From JBBRHQ01 sp963840235 (GTDB lineage Bacteria; Actinomycetota; Thermoleophilia; Solirubrobacterales; 70-9): a stretch of DNA of 64,000 nt. Numbering within the stretch: the first letter of the stretch is position 1; each line of letters opens with the position of its first letter. The stretch is from assembly GCA_963840235.1 (NCBI GenBank), contig CAWIYC010000004.1, forward strand, positions 86,371 through 150,370. The letters are read 5' to 3'. Shown here piece after piece: positions 7,793 to 16,333 of this stretch. The notes beneath the pieces are model-generated. The model saw only the letters and a list, made by a program, of their open reading frames with translations, was not told the DNA's origin and did not search any database. A program made the position numbers and the translations under genes.

Positions 7793-9340
7793 TCACCGCG
7801 GCGCGAGATTGGGGCGGTGGGCCGGCGATCTGAACGGGACTCCTCCGCCGCGACCCGAGACAACCAGACGGACGCGCCGTACATGCGGGGTGGCGCGAAG
7901 GTAGAGGTGCTGCTTGCCGCGACGTCGGACAGTTGCGCCGCTGACCTGGATCCTGATCCCGTCCGGGAACTGGATCGCCGGGACGAAAACGTGGGTGATG
8001 CCAGTCTTGAATCTTCCCTCTCCATCGACGCGCTTGCGGCTGTAGACGAGGTCGAAGCGATGGTTCGCCGGGTCGAATCCGAAGCGGATCGGGGTGCCGG
8101 CGATCGCCTGAGGGTAGGGGCGGGCGAGGGCCTTGAGCTTGTCGTGGAAGAGGTTCGCCCCCCGCGGCGGCTTGCTCGGATCCTTGACCACAGCCTGGAT
8201 GTCGCCGGGGCCCTGGGTGGTCGGGTCGTCGCAGCCGCAGTAGTGCCACTCCTGCCAGGACACCATGTGGCGGTCGGCGTAGCCGGTTAGGCGGTCGAGG
8301 ATCGAGGTGTCGTCGGTGGCGCCGAACTCGGACAGCATCAGCGAGTCGCCCGTCCTGGCGGCTCGGGTGTCGGCGTTGTCGAAGACCGAGTCCTCGAGCT
8401 CGGGACAGGTCGGCGGGGTGCCGGCCACCAGGCCGGTGAAGCAGTAGTTGTGGAAGCTGAACCCGAGGCGCTTGAAGCCGAGGTCGGGAAGGTTGGTATC
8501 CGAGCCGAAGTTGTAGAGGACATGTGGCTCGTAGAAGACGATGTGCCTCTTGTCGGCGCCACGGATGGCGCCGATCACGCGCCGGTAGAAGGGCGCCAGG
8601 CGTGTCCTGTCGAAGGCCCCGCAGCCCGAGGAGTTGAGGCAGGCGGCGAACCCCGAGCCCGGCCAGGGCTCGTTCAGCAGGTCGTAGCCGAGGACGCCGG
8701 CGTCGCCGCTGAAGCTGGTCGCGACCCGGGCCCAGGCCCTGGCGAAGCGCTGCTGGAGGCCGACGCCTCCAGGCCCGGCCGCGTTCGCATAGAAGTTGTC
8801 GAAGGCGCGGTTCATACCCGGGCTGGTGATGTAGGTCCCCGGGAACCCTGCCAGCGGCTCCGCCGGGAGCCCGTCGTCGAGCACGGCCCAGTCGGGCCAG
8901 CCCTCGCCGGTGAACTTCTCGTTGTAGAGGTCCTGGTGGAAGTCGATCAGGGAGGCGATGCCGCGCTTGGCAAGCACCCTTTCCAGGGCACGGACCCTGC
9001 GGATGTAGTCGTGGTCGACCTTGCCCGGCTGCGGTTCGACCGCGGTGTAGATCAGCCCCAGGCGGACGGTGTTGAAGCCGTAGCGTCGGAGGAAATCGGC
9101 GTCATCGGCGCCGAAGCCGACCGCGCCCGGGTGATAGGGCGGGCGCTTGTAGACCATGTTGAAGCCGTGCAGGATCACCACCCGCCCGCTCGTGTCGGTG
9201 AGCCAGCGGCCGGTGTTGGAGAGCGCACCGGGAGCAGCGGCACCGCTCGCGGGGGCGGCCCCGGCGAGCATGCAGAGGAAGCCAAGCGCCAGCACCAGGG
9301 GCAGCCCCCGTCTTCCCCGCGTCGTGCCGCCGAATCCCAT
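7793..9340 (-). CDS. Secreted GH5-family glycoside hydrolase, endoglycoceramidase-like
   Basis: A 515-residue protein with a signal peptide (about residues 1-34, ending ASGAAA). The catalytic barrel shows VVILHGFNMVYKRPPYHP, IDFHQDLYNE, YDLLNEPWPG (acid/base Glu of NEP, near residue 225), SFHNYCFTG and LMLSEFGAT (nucleophile Glu, near residue 337). This set is typical of endoglycoceramidase-II-like GH5 enzymes, which release the glycan from glycolipids. A C-terminal beta-rich domain (about 430-500) follows. Its presence near inositol-lipid genes suggests action on a surface glycolipid, but the substrate is inferred from family only. Confidence 0.82.
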   Translation of the reverse strand: MGFGGTTRGRRGLPLVLALGFLCMLAGAAPASGAAAPGALSNTGRWLTDTSGRVVILHGFNMVYKRPPYHPGAVGFGADDADFLRRYGFNTVRLGLIYTAVEPQPGKVDHDYIRRVRALERVLAKRGIASLIDFHQDLYNEKFTGEGWPDWAVLDDGLPAEPLAGFPGTYITSPGMNRAFDNFYANAAGPGGVGLQQRFARAWARVATSFSGDAGVLGYDLLNEPWPGSGFAACLNSSGCGAFDRTRLAPFYRRVIGAIRGADKRHIVFYEPHVLYNFGSDTNLPDLGFKRLGFSFHNYCFTGLVAGTPPTCPELEDSVFDNADTRAARTGDSLMLSEFGATDDTSILDRLTGYADRHMVSWQEWHYCGCDDPTTQGPGDIQAVVKDPSKPPRGANLFHDKLKALARPYPQAIAGTPIRFGFDPANHRFDLVYSRKRVDGEGRFKTGITHVFVPAIQFPDGIRIQVSGATVRRRGKQHLYLRATPHVRRVRLVVSGRGGGVPFRSPAHRPNLAPR

Positions 9341-9374
9341 AACGGCGACATTCTGTCAGGGGCGCAAGAGAATC

Positions 9375-9411
9375 GAGGGCCCGCGGGCATCAAAGGTCGC
9401 CGCGGGCCCTC
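9375..9411 (-). terminator. Intrinsic terminator-like hairpin after the RTX gene
   Basis: Perfect 12-bp arms GAGGGCCCGCGG (9375-9386) and CCGCGGGCCCTC (9400-9411) flank a 13-nt loop, just downstream of the minus-strand RTX gene. The minus-strand sequence after it contains only a short T/C-rich stretch, so it may be factor-assisted. Confidence 0.7.
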
Positions 9412-9429
9412 CCAGTCAGAGCGGGTGCG

Positions 9430-9990
9430 TCAGCCCTTGCGGGCGACAGCCTCGCAATTCTTGGCGACCTTGTCGCTTTGGTCGGCGCGGACGCGATCGC
9501 GCCGGCCGCTGCCGCAGCTGACCCGGTCACGCCGGTGGTCGCGAGCCCGGATCAGGTCGCTGCCTCCGTTGCCCCGCAGCACGTCGTGACCAGAGCCGCC
9601 GGTCAGGGTGTCACTGTCGGCGCTGCCGACGACCGTGTCATCGCCGCTCTGTCCGTTCTCGTTATCGTCGCCGGGCCCGCCGACGATCGTGTCGTCGCCG
9701 GGGCCGCCGTTGAGGTCGTCGTCGCCGACCTCGCCGCAGATGTCGTCGTCGCCGGCATGGCCGTCAATCTCGTCGTCGCCGCCGTGACCCTCGATCGAGT
9801 CATGGCCGCGCGATCCCTCGAGCGAGTCGTCGTCCCCGCTGCCATCGTCACCGCTGTCATGGGTGCCCGTCTGGCAGGTGGCATCGGGGCTGTCGTCGTC
9901 GCCCTCGTCGCTTGCCCGGGCGATCGCGATGCCGCCGACGAGGGCGCCGATCGCGATCAGACTGAACATCAAAACAAGTCGGTTGCGCAT
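9430..9990 (-). CDS. Small secreted RTX (hemolysin-type calcium-binding repeat) protein
   Basis: A 186-residue protein with a hydrophobic signal (MRNRLVLMFSLIAIGALVGG) followed by a very acidic linker rich in D, S and G. Between about residues 65 and 150 it carries tandem nonapeptides of the form GGxGxDxxx (for example GGPGDDTIVGGPGDD), which bind calcium in a beta-roll. A short basic C-terminus with two Cys follows. ATG 9990 has AAGGAAGG upstream; a TTG three bases earlier is also possible. Role unknown; RTX repeats usually fold outside the cell when calcium is present. A second RTX protein is at 34.6 kb. Confidence 0.8.
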   Translation of the reverse strand: MRNRLVLMFSLIAIGALVGGIAIARASDEGDDDSPDATCQTGTHDSGDDGSGDDDSLEGSRGHDSIEGHGGDDEIDGHAGDDDICGEVGDDDLNGGPGDDTIVGGPGDDNENGQSGDDTVVGSADSDTLTGGSGHDVLRGNGGSDLIRARDHRRDRVSCGSGRRDRVRADQSDKVAKNCEAVARKG

Positions 9991-10111
9991 CAAAGTTCCT
10001 TCCTTGCGGGTTGACCGGATCCTGCCGCCCTCACCGCTTCAACCCGGCGCTGCGCCAAAGGTCACGCAAGCGGGGTCCGCGAGCGGCTCTCAGGCGCCTC
10101 CCGGCCATCCC

Positions 10112-10891
10112 CTACGGTGCGGCGGCCTCGGCCAGCGCCGTCATCGCGCCAACCTCGGCGCTGGCGAGGCCGCGCACGACGACCGTGTCGAGGGCGTCGT
10201 AGGCCGACAGCGCGGCCCGGGTGGTGTCGCGATCGGCGACGGCGACGCCGACGCTGCCCTCGGGCTCGCCGAGTCGGGCGAAATGGTTGCGGTAGCCGTC
10301 GTGGAGGTCGCGGTAGAAGGACTCCTCCTTCGCCAACCGCTCGGCGGCATCCTCGCCGACGGCGGTGCGCACATACCCCATCACCCGCGGGGTCTCGCGG
10401 CCGGCCCCGGCGGCGCCCGCCTCGACCTGCTCGCGCGCCCCCCGCGCGAATCCGGGGGTCATCCAGTTGAAGAAGGCGCCGTCGTAGGAGGCGCCGGCGA
10501 GCGCGCACATCTTCGGGCCCATCGCCGCCAGCGCCAAACGGACCCCGGGCAGGGTCCGCCGCAGGTCGCCGAGCGCCTCCCTCATCCGCGTCAGCGGCCT
10601 CTCCGAGAAGCCGGCGCCGACGCCGATCCAGAGCCGGCCGGGGTCGAGGTCGAGGCGCTCGATGTCGGCGGCGATCTCGGTTGCGGGGGTGCGGTCGAGC
10701 GCGATCACGCCGACGCCCAGCTCGAGCGTGTCGGCGCCCGCGGCGAACTCTGCGAGGGTCTCGAGCCCCTTTGCCCCAGGGTGGTCATTGGACCAGAGCG
10801 AGCCGTAACCCAACTCCTGGCAGCGGGCGGCGAGCGGCCGGGCGACGGCGGGGTCGAGCCCGGCGGCGACGCCGAACCCGCGACCGCTCAA
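10112..10891 (-). CDS. LLM-class (F420-dependent) oxidoreductase
   Basis: A 259-residue protein of the luciferase-like monooxygenase fold. GYGSLWSNDHPGAKGLETLAEFAAGAD near the N-terminus, then ELGVGVIALDR and LWIGVGAGFSERPL, match F420-dependent LLM enzymes of actinobacteria. Its natural substrate is not predictable. The TTG start at 10891 overlaps the stop of the upstream RNA methyltransferase gene by three bases; the frame is open eight codons further upstream but only into that gene. Family members are usually somewhat longer (about 280-330), so it is a compact version. Confidence 0.72.
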   Translation of the reverse strand: MSGRGFGVAAGLDPAVARPLAARCQELGYGSLWSNDHPGAKGLETLAEFAAGADTLELGVGVIALDRTPATEIAADIERLDLDPGRLWIGVGAGFSERPLTRMREALGDLRRTLPGVRLALAAMGPKMCALAGASYDGAFFNWMTPGFARGAREQVEAGAAGAGRETPRVMGYVRTAVGEDAAERLAKEESFYRDLHDGYRNHFARLGEPEGSVGVAVADRDTTRAALSAYDALDTVVVRGLASAEVGAMTALAEAAAP

Positions 10892-12264
10892 GGTTTCTCC
10901 AGCAGCGCCACGCACTCGATGTGTGGCGTCTGCGGGAACATGTCCACCGGCTTCACCCGGCGCAGCCTATATCCGGCCTCCACGAGCTGGGCGGCGTTGG
11001 GGGCAAGCGTCGTCGGGTTGCAGGAGACATAGACGATCCGCGGCGAGTCGCACTCGATCACCCGGCGGACGATCTTCTGCGAGAGGCCGGCGCGCGGCGG
11101 GTCGATCACGACCACGTCCGGCTTCCCGGCCTGCTCGATCAGCGGCCGCACCCCCGTGCGAGCGTTGCCGGCGAGGAAGCGGGCGTTGGCGATCCCGTTC
11201 GCCTTGGCGTTCCGCTCCGCGTCGGCGATCGCCTCGGGCACGATCTCCAGGCCCCAGACCTCGCCCGCGTCGGGGGCGAGGGCGAGGGCGATGGTGCCGA
11301 TGCCGCAGTAGAGATCGAAGACCCGCTCGCTCCCCCGCAGCCCGGCGAACTCGTGGGCGACGCCGTAGAGGCGCTCTGCCATCTCGGTGTTGGTCTGGAA
11401 GAAGGCGCCGTGGGAGAGCTCGATCCGCAGGCCGAAGACCTCCTCTGCCAGGCGCTCGGCGCCGAGCACCCCGGTGGGGCCGTCGGTGCCCCCGGAGGGC
11501 CCCTCGATCACCGTGTGAAGGTCCACCGGCGGCTTCGGGAGGCGACCGGGCGAGGTCACCAGGCGGGTTTGGATCTGGCCGGTGCGCCTGCCCTCGCGCA
11601 CGATCAGGTTGCGCAGGACCCCCTCTCCGCTGCGGCGATCGTGAGCGGGGATCCCACTGGCCCGGGCCCACTCGCGGACCTCGTTGCGGACCGCGTTGCC
11701 GCGCTCGGAGGCGAGCATGCAGTCCTCGACGTCGACGACAACGTCCCAGCGACCGCGCGCGTGGAAGCCCAGCACCGGCTCTCCCTCGCGGTCGCCGAAG
11801 GAGTACTCGAGCTTGTTGCGGTAGCGCCAGCGCTCGATTCCAGGCTCGATCGGCTCCAGCTCAAAGCCGTCGAGGCCGCCGATCCGGCGTAGGGCGTCGT
11901 CGACCTGCTCCTGCTTGTGGGCGAGTTGGCGCTCGTAGGCGAGGCCCTGCCAGGGTGCGCCGGGGCAGGGCTCGCCTTCGTGGCTGCAGCTGTCGGGCAC
12001 ACGGTCGGGGCTGGCGCTGAGCAGCTCCACCGCCCGCGCCTCGGCAAAGGCCTTCTTCGGCTTGGTGACCTCGGCCCGGACCCGGTCTCCCGGCAGAGCG
12101 CCGGCGACGAAGACGACGTACCCGCCCGCCCGTGCGAGCCCCCGGCCCCCATAGACCAGCGTCTCGATATCGAGCTCGAGGATCTCTCCCCGCCCCGGCT
12201 TGACCCGGGAGCCCGACGCCTCGGCGCTGGTGGCCGTCGCTTGGCGACTTTCGGTCTCCGACAC
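10888..12264 (-). CDS. TRAM-domain RNA (uracil-C5) methyltransferase, RlmD/TrmA family
   Basis: A 458-residue SAM-dependent enzyme. An N-terminal TRAM domain (about 25-85) is followed by a methyltransferase core with FDLYCGIGTIALALA (SAM binding), VIDPPRAGLS and the catalytic YVSCNPTTLAPNA. In classical RlmD a Cys cluster C-x5-C-G-G-C holds Fe-S; here it reads CSHEGEPCPGAPWQ, so one cluster Cys is replaced by Ala. The target is probably a uridine in rRNA or tRNA. The gene starts at GTG 12264, divergent from the peptidase with only 19 bp between starts, and is followed by the LLM oxidoreductase. Confidence 0.85.
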   Translation of the reverse strand: MSETESRQATATSAEASGSRVKPGRGEILELDIETLVYGGRGLARAGGYVVFVAGALPGDRVRAEVTKPKKAFAEARAVELLSASPDRVPDSCSHEGEPCPGAPWQGLAYERQLAHKQEQVDDALRRIGGLDGFELEPIEPGIERWRYRNKLEYSFGDREGEPVLGFHARGRWDVVVDVEDCMLASERGNAVRNEVREWARASGIPAHDRRSGEGVLRNLIVREGRRTGQIQTRLVTSPGRLPKPPVDLHTVIEGPSGGTDGPTGVLGAERLAEEVFGLRIELSHGAFFQTNTEMAERLYGVAHEFAGLRGSERVFDLYCGIGTIALALAPDAGEVWGLEIVPEAIADAERNAKANGIANARFLAGNARTGVRPLIEQAGKPDVVVIDPPRAGLSQKIVRRVIECDSPRIVYVSCNPTTLAPNAAQLVEAGYRLRRVKPVDMFPQTPHIECVALLEKP

Positions 12265-12283
12265 TTCCCTATCGTGGCACCCC

Positions 12284-13762
12284 GTGTCGTTCGACCTCGA
12301 TACCTACTCGGCCCAGGCGGAGGAGTTCCTCGCCCAGCTCAACCTCGAGTACCACCTCCACTTCTCCGGGCAAAAGCCCACCTACGACGTCGAGGTGATC
12401 TACGATCGCCGTCGCTTTCTCTTCAGCCGCGAGGCGATCGACCAGCTCCGCCGGGCGAACGGGGCCGCCACCGGGGAGCAGCGCCGCCGCACCGGGCGTC
12501 TGCTCGAGCTCGCGGTCGGCGCCCACCTTGGCCGTGCCTGTGCAGCCGAGGAGGCCGCGGTCGCGGCCAAGGAGGCCGAGCTGCTCATCACTGTCGGCGG
12601 CACCGAGATCCCCTACCGGATGGCTCCGGTCGAGCAGGCTAACGAGCCCGAGGCCGGCCGCCGGGCGGAGATCGAGGCGGCGCGGATGAAGCTGCTGGAG
12701 GAGGAGATCAACCCGCTCCACCTGGCCGTGCTGGAGCGCTCGCATCAGCTCGTCGCCGAGCTCGGGTGGCCGAGCTACGCGGCCGCCCACGCCGAGCTGA
12801 GCGGCGTCGATCTCGAGGCGCTGGCGGGGCAGGCGGGCACTTTCCTCGAGGTGACCGGGGACGTCTATGAGGAGCTGCTCGAGCCAGAGCTCGAACGCGT
12901 CCTCGGGTTCGGTCGCTCCCAGGCGCGCCGGGCCGACCTGGCCCGCTTCTTCCGCGCTCCCGCGCTGGACACCAGCTTCGCCGACGAGCGTCTGCTGCCC
13001 TCCTTTGCCGAGACGATGGAGGGGCTCGGGCTCGGGCTCACCTCGCAACCGAACATCATCCTCGACACCGAGCAACGGCCGACTAAGACTCCGCGAGCCT
13101 ACTGCGCCCCGGTGCGGATCCCGGGAGAGATCTATCTGGTCGTCCCCAAGGTGGGCGGCCGCGAGGACTTCGCAGCCCTCTTCCACGAGGGAGGCCACGC
13201 TCAGCACTTCGCCCACGTCGATCCCTCGCTCCCGGTCGAGTTCCGCCACCTCGGCGACAATTCCGTCACCGAGTCCTTCGCCTTCCTCTTCGAGCACATC
13301 GCCGAGGACCCCGCCTGGCTTTCGCGGGCGTTGGGGGCGGACCCCGAGCCGGTCGTCTCCCACGTGCGGGCGGTCAGGCTCTACTTCCTGCGGCGCTACG
13401 CGGCGAAGATCTCCTACGAGCTCGAGCTCCACGGCCCCGGGCCCGACCTCGAGCAGATGCCGGCCCGCTATGCGGAGCTTCTGAGCGGCGCCACCGGCAT
13501 CCCCTGGAACGAGGAGCTCTGGCTCGACGACGTCGATCGCGGCTTCTACGTCGCCTCCTACCTGCGGGCCTGGGCCCTGGAGGACCGCTGGCGCGGCCAC
13601 CTGCGAGAGCGCTTCGGGCCGATGTGGTTCTCTGAGCCGGCGGCGGGAGAGTGGCTGGGCGGCCTCTGGCGCGGGGGCCAACGCCTCCGCGCCGACGAGC
13701 TCCTCGCCGAATCGCTGGGCGAGGAGCTGCGCTTCGAGGCGCTCGCGGGGAGCTTCGCCTAG
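12284..13762 (+). CDS. M3-type zinc metallopeptidase (oligoendopeptidase-like)
   Basis: A 492-residue cytoplasmic protein, mostly alpha-helical, without a signal peptide. The zinc motif FHEGGHAQHF (H-E-x2-H) is near residue 298, and ESFAFLFEHI about 25 residues later supplies the third ligand Glu. The order matches M3 peptidases, which degrade short peptides. The 200-residue N-terminal helical region and the short overall length suggest a divergent subgroup. GTG 12284 is the only start clear of the divergent methyltransferase gene. Confidence 0.82.
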   Translation: MSFDLDTYSAQAEEFLAQLNLEYHLHFSGQKPTYDVEVIYDRRRFLFSREAIDQLRRANGAATGEQRRRTGRLLELAVGAHLGRACAAEEAAVAAKEAELLITVGGTEIPYRMAPVEQANEPEAGRRAEIEAARMKLLEEEINPLHLAVLERSHQLVAELGWPSYAAAHAELSGVDLEALAGQAGTFLEVTGDVYEELLEPELERVLGFGRSQARRADLARFFRAPALDTSFADERLLPSFAETMEGLGLGLTSQPNIILDTEQRPTKTPRAYCAPVRIPGEIYLVVPKVGGREDFAALFHEGGHAQHFAHVDPSLPVEFRHLGDNSVTESFAFLFEHIAEDPAWLSRALGADPEPVVSHVRAVRLYFLRRYAAKISYELELHGPGPDLEQMPARYAELLSGATGIPWNEELWLDDVDRGFYVASYLRAWALEDRWRGHLRERFGPMWFSEPAAGEWLGGLWRGGQRLRADELLAESLGEELRFEALAGSFA

Positions 13763-13772
13763 CGGCGCCGGC

Positions 13773-14390
13773 TCAGCCGAGCTTCTTTTCGACCGCGGTG
13801 ATCACGCCCTTGCGCTGGTCGTTGCGCTTCTCGTAGTCGCGGACCTTGCGCAGCTCGGCCGGGGTCAGGTCCCCGAGCCTGGTCTTGATCTGCACCGCGG
13901 TCAGCTGGTCATAGGCGGTGATCGGGAACGAGGCCGGAACCCCGGCGCGGCGGCGCAGGCGGTCGGCCTGGGCCAGCGCCGGGTCGGCGGCGTCGCGGGC
14001 GGCCCGGCCCGCCCCCTCCATCTGGCGACGGGCCTGGCGGGCGGCCCGGGTGGCCGACTTGCGCACCGGCTTCGCCTGCCGGGTCGCCTCCTTGCGCGCC
14101 TGCTGAACCAGCTTGTCCAGTTCCTTGACCAGGGTGTCGGTCTGCTTGCGGCTGCGGCTGACCAGGTCGGAGACCATCTTCTCGGCGTCCGAACGGGTCA
14201 TGCGGCCGCGCTTGACGAAGTCGTCGACGACGTCCTGGAAGCGCTCGCGGCTGAAGGTGCGCTCGAGGTTCTCGCGGAAGCTCTCGACGCTCTTGTCGAG
14301 CCCGGTGGTGGCACTGCTTGATCTGCCCGCGCTCGAATTCCTGTTCGGCTTCTTCGCGCTCGACCTACCGGTGCTCTTCTTAGCGGCCAT
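13773..14390 (-). CDS. Basic helical protein with a C-terminal DUF8129-like domain
   Basis: A 205-residue protein. Residues 1-35 are Lys/Ser/Arg-rich and nucleoid-protein-like; residues 40-150 form charged helices rich in K, R, Q and A that could be coiled coils. The last 45 residues (YDQLTAVQIKTRLGDLTPAE then VRDYEKRNDQRKGVITAV) match a domain repeated twice in the protein at 20.7 kb and known from actinobacterial lipid-droplet-associated proteins. Start ATG 14390 has GGAGG 9 nt upstream. Function unknown; association with lipid or nucleic acid is an inference from composition. Confidence 0.7.
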   Translation of the reverse strand: MAAKKSTGRSSAKKPNRNSSAGRSSSATTGLDKSVESFRENLERTFSRERFQDVVDDFVKRGRMTRSDAEKMVSDLVSRSRKQTDTLVKELDKLVQQARKEATRQAKPVRKSATRAARQARRQMEGAGRAARDAADPALAQADRLRRRAGVPASFPITAYDQLTAVQIKTRLGDLTPAELRKVRDYEKRNDQRKGVITAVEKKLG

Positions 14391-14487
14391 CTGCGGTTGC
14401 CTCCTCGACTGGTCTTTGGGGACGAGCTTCACTATCGCATCCTGCGAGCGGGGCGGCAAACCGGCGGGCCCCGCCGCGAGCCGCATC

Positions 14488-15306
14488 TCAGGGGAGAGCG
14501 AAGGCCGCCGCGACCGGGGCGTGGTCGGAGAGGCGTAGGGCGCGCCCGCCCTCCTCGACCTCCCGTCTCTCTGGGGGCCAGGCGGTCGGGGCCTCGACGA
14601 TCTCGAGGCCGCGCGAGAGAAGGTGGTCGATCGAGCCGGGCGCGGTCGGGGGGGCGAGGCCGAAGCGCCGCTGCAGGTCCTCGTAGAGCGCCGGGTGCTC
14701 GCCGGGGCGCAGATTGAGGTCGCCGCCGAAGATCAAGGGCGCGCCGGCGGCCCACGCGATCGCCTGCCCAGCGGCGGCCGGCAGCTCGGCCGAGGTGTAG
14801 GCGGGCAGGTCGCTGGTGGCGTGGAGGTTGGCGACGCAGACCCCGGAGGATGTGCGGGTGAGGGCCATCATCCGCCGCTCGGGCCGGCGCTCGCGCAGGA
14901 CCAGCTCGCTGCGCTCGACGATCGCCCCGAGCGGAGAGTCGTGGCGGACGAGGGTGAGGTTGGAGCCGCCCTCGTTGGAGGCGATCAGGTCGGGGTTGGC
15001 GAGGGCGAGGGCGGTGCGCAGCGGGCGCAGCTGGTTGCGGGAGGTGAGGACCCGGTGGGCGGCGGCGCCGCAGGTCCGGGCCAGGGGGGAGGCGTAGCGG
15101 GGCGGGCACTCCTGGAGCAGGATCACGTCCCACTCAGCGTCGGCGATTACCCGCGCGAACTCGGATAGAAGGCTGCGGTTGACCTGAACGTGGGTGGCGT
15201 TTCGCTCGCTGATCCGCAGCAGCCGCGAGCGCCGGCTCAGCAGCGCCGGGTCGGGCGGGAAATCCCGCCCATGGAAGAGGTTCCAGGTGATCGCTCGCAG
15301 CTGCAC
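14488..15306 (-). CDS. Endonuclease/exonuclease/phosphatase (EEP) family protein
   Basis: A 272-residue cytoplasmic protein with the EEP metal-dependent phosphodiesterase motifs in order: RAITWNLFHG (Asn), ILLQECPPR (catalytic Glu), IFGGDLNLRPGE (Asp/Asn), SIDHLL and LSDHAPVAA (terminal Asp-His pair). Family members cleave DNA, RNA or phosphoinositides; without a signal peptide or fused domain the substrate is open. The GTG start at 15306 is 20 bp from the divergent argF start, and a GATACT hexamer lies 7 nt upstream. Confidence 0.82.
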   Translation of the reverse strand: MQLRAITWNLFHGRDFPPDPALLSRRSRLLRISERNATHVQVNRSLLSEFARVIADAEWDVILLQECPPRYASPLARTCGAAAHRVLTSRNQLRPLRTALALANPDLIASNEGGSNLTLVRHDSPLGAIVERSELVLRERRPERRMMALTRTSSGVCVANLHATSDLPAYTSAELPAAAGQAIAWAAGAPLIFGGDLNLRPGEHPALYEDLQRRFGLAPPTAPGSIDHLLSRGLEIVEAPTAWPPERREVEEGGRALRLSDHAPVAAAFALP

Positions 15307-15312
15307 CCGGCG

Positions 15313-15319
15313 TAGTATC
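15313..15319. promoter_or_regulatory. Overlapping divergent leaderless -10 elements (argF / EEP gene)
   Basis: On the plus strand TAGTAT (15313-15318) ends 7 nt before the argF TTG. On the minus strand GATACT (15319-15314) ends 7 nt before the EEP GTG. One 7-bp stretch can therefore serve both divergent genes, which would compete for polymerase. No Shine-Dalgarno fits in either 19-nt leader. Confidence 0.45.
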
Positions 15320-15325
15320 CGCGTC

Positions 15326-16216
15326 TTGCCGAGGCACTTCCTCACCGGCGAGGAGCTGGGGGCGTTCGAGTTGCGCTCCCTGCTCGACCGCGCCGCGGAG
15401 CTGAAGGCGGGCCGCGGCGAGGGGGGCGCGGGCTCCGACTCCCTCGCCGGGCGCAGCATCGCCCTCGTCTTCCAGATGCCCTCGACCAGGACCCGGGTCT
15501 CCTTCGAGGTCGGGGTTGCCGAGCTGGGGGCGACGCCGCTGGTCCTGCGCGGCGATGAGTTGCAGCTCGGGCGGGGGGAGTCGATTGCCGACACCGCCAG
15601 GGTGCTCTCCCGCTATGTGGACGCGATCGTGATCCGGGCCGGCTCCCACGGGCAGGTCGAGGAGCTGGCCGCCGCCGCCGAGGTCCCGGTGGTGAACGCC
15701 CTGACCCCGCTCCACCATCCCTGCCAGGCGCTGGCCGACCTGATGACGATCCGCGAGCGCCTGGGCGAGCTGGCCGGCACCCGCCTCGCCTACGTCGGAG
15801 ACGGCAATAACGTCGCCCGCTCGCTGGCGATCGGCGGCGAGCTCACCGACGTCGAGGTCGTCGTCGCGGCACCTGACGGCTTCCAGCTCGAGCAGGGCCA
15901 CGGTGCTCGCCTCACCGACGATCCCCGCGCTGCCGCCGACGGCGCCGACGCCCTCTACACCGACGTCTGGGTGAGCATGGGCGACGACCCCGCCGAGGCC
16001 GAGCGCCGCCGCGCCGCCCTCGCCCCGTACCAACTCGACGCCGACCTGCTCTCGCTCGCCTCCGAGCGGGCGATCGTCCTTCACTGCCTTCCCGCCCACC
16101 CCGGCGAGGAGATCAGCGCCGAGGTCCTCTACGGCGAGCGCTCGGCCGTCTGGGACCAGGCCGAGAACCGCCTGCACGCGCAGAAGGCGCTGCTCGAGTT
16201 CCTGCTTGCGGACTAG
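15326..16216 (+). CDS. argF: Ornithine carbamoyltransferase
   Basis: A 296-residue enzyme that makes citrulline from ornithine and carbamoyl phosphate in arginine synthesis. Signature residues are all present: MPSTRTRVSFEVG (carbamoyl-phosphate site S-T-R-T, near residue 52), HHPCQALADLMT (near 127), DVWVSMGD (ornithine loop) and LHCLPAHPGEEI (near 255). The N-terminus LPRHFLTGEEL fits the family when TTG 15326 is used. It stands alone without other arg genes. A short hairpin CCGGGG-N4-CCCCGG at 16228-16243 may end the transcript. Confidence 0.93.
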   Translation: MPRHFLTGEELGAFELRSLLDRAAELKAGRGEGGAGSDSLAGRSIALVFQMPSTRTRVSFEVGVAELGATPLVLRGDELQLGRGESIADTARVLSRYVDAIVIRAGSHGQVEELAAAAEVPVVNALTPLHHPCQALADLMTIRERLGELAGTRLAYVGDGNNVARSLAIGGELTDVEVVVAAPDGFQLEQGHGARLTDDPRAAADGADALYTDVWVSMGDDPAEAERRRAALAPYQLDADLLSLASERAIVLHCLPAHPGEEISAEVLYGERSAVWDQAENRLHAQKALLEFLLAD

Positions 16217-16227
16217 GACGCCGAAAG

Positions 16228-16243
16228 CCGGGGCCCACCCCGG
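16228..16243 (+). terminator. Short terminator-like hairpin after argF
   Basis: CCGGGG (16228-16233) and CCCCGG (16238-16243) pair around a 4-nt loop and are followed by ATCGCTTTG. It lies 12 nt beyond the argF stop in a convergent intergenic region. Confidence 0.45.
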
Positions 16244-16333
16244 ATCGCTTTGAGCACGAGCATGATTCTTGGCCCCGGCAACCAGGTCGGCCAGAGAAGG
16301 ATTTCGGCACCCAGGGATCCGCTAGGGCGATAG

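Noticed and set aside
9478..10014. Plus-strand 178-codon frame of Val/Ala repeats
   Set aside because: It is the antisense shadow of the RTX repeats.
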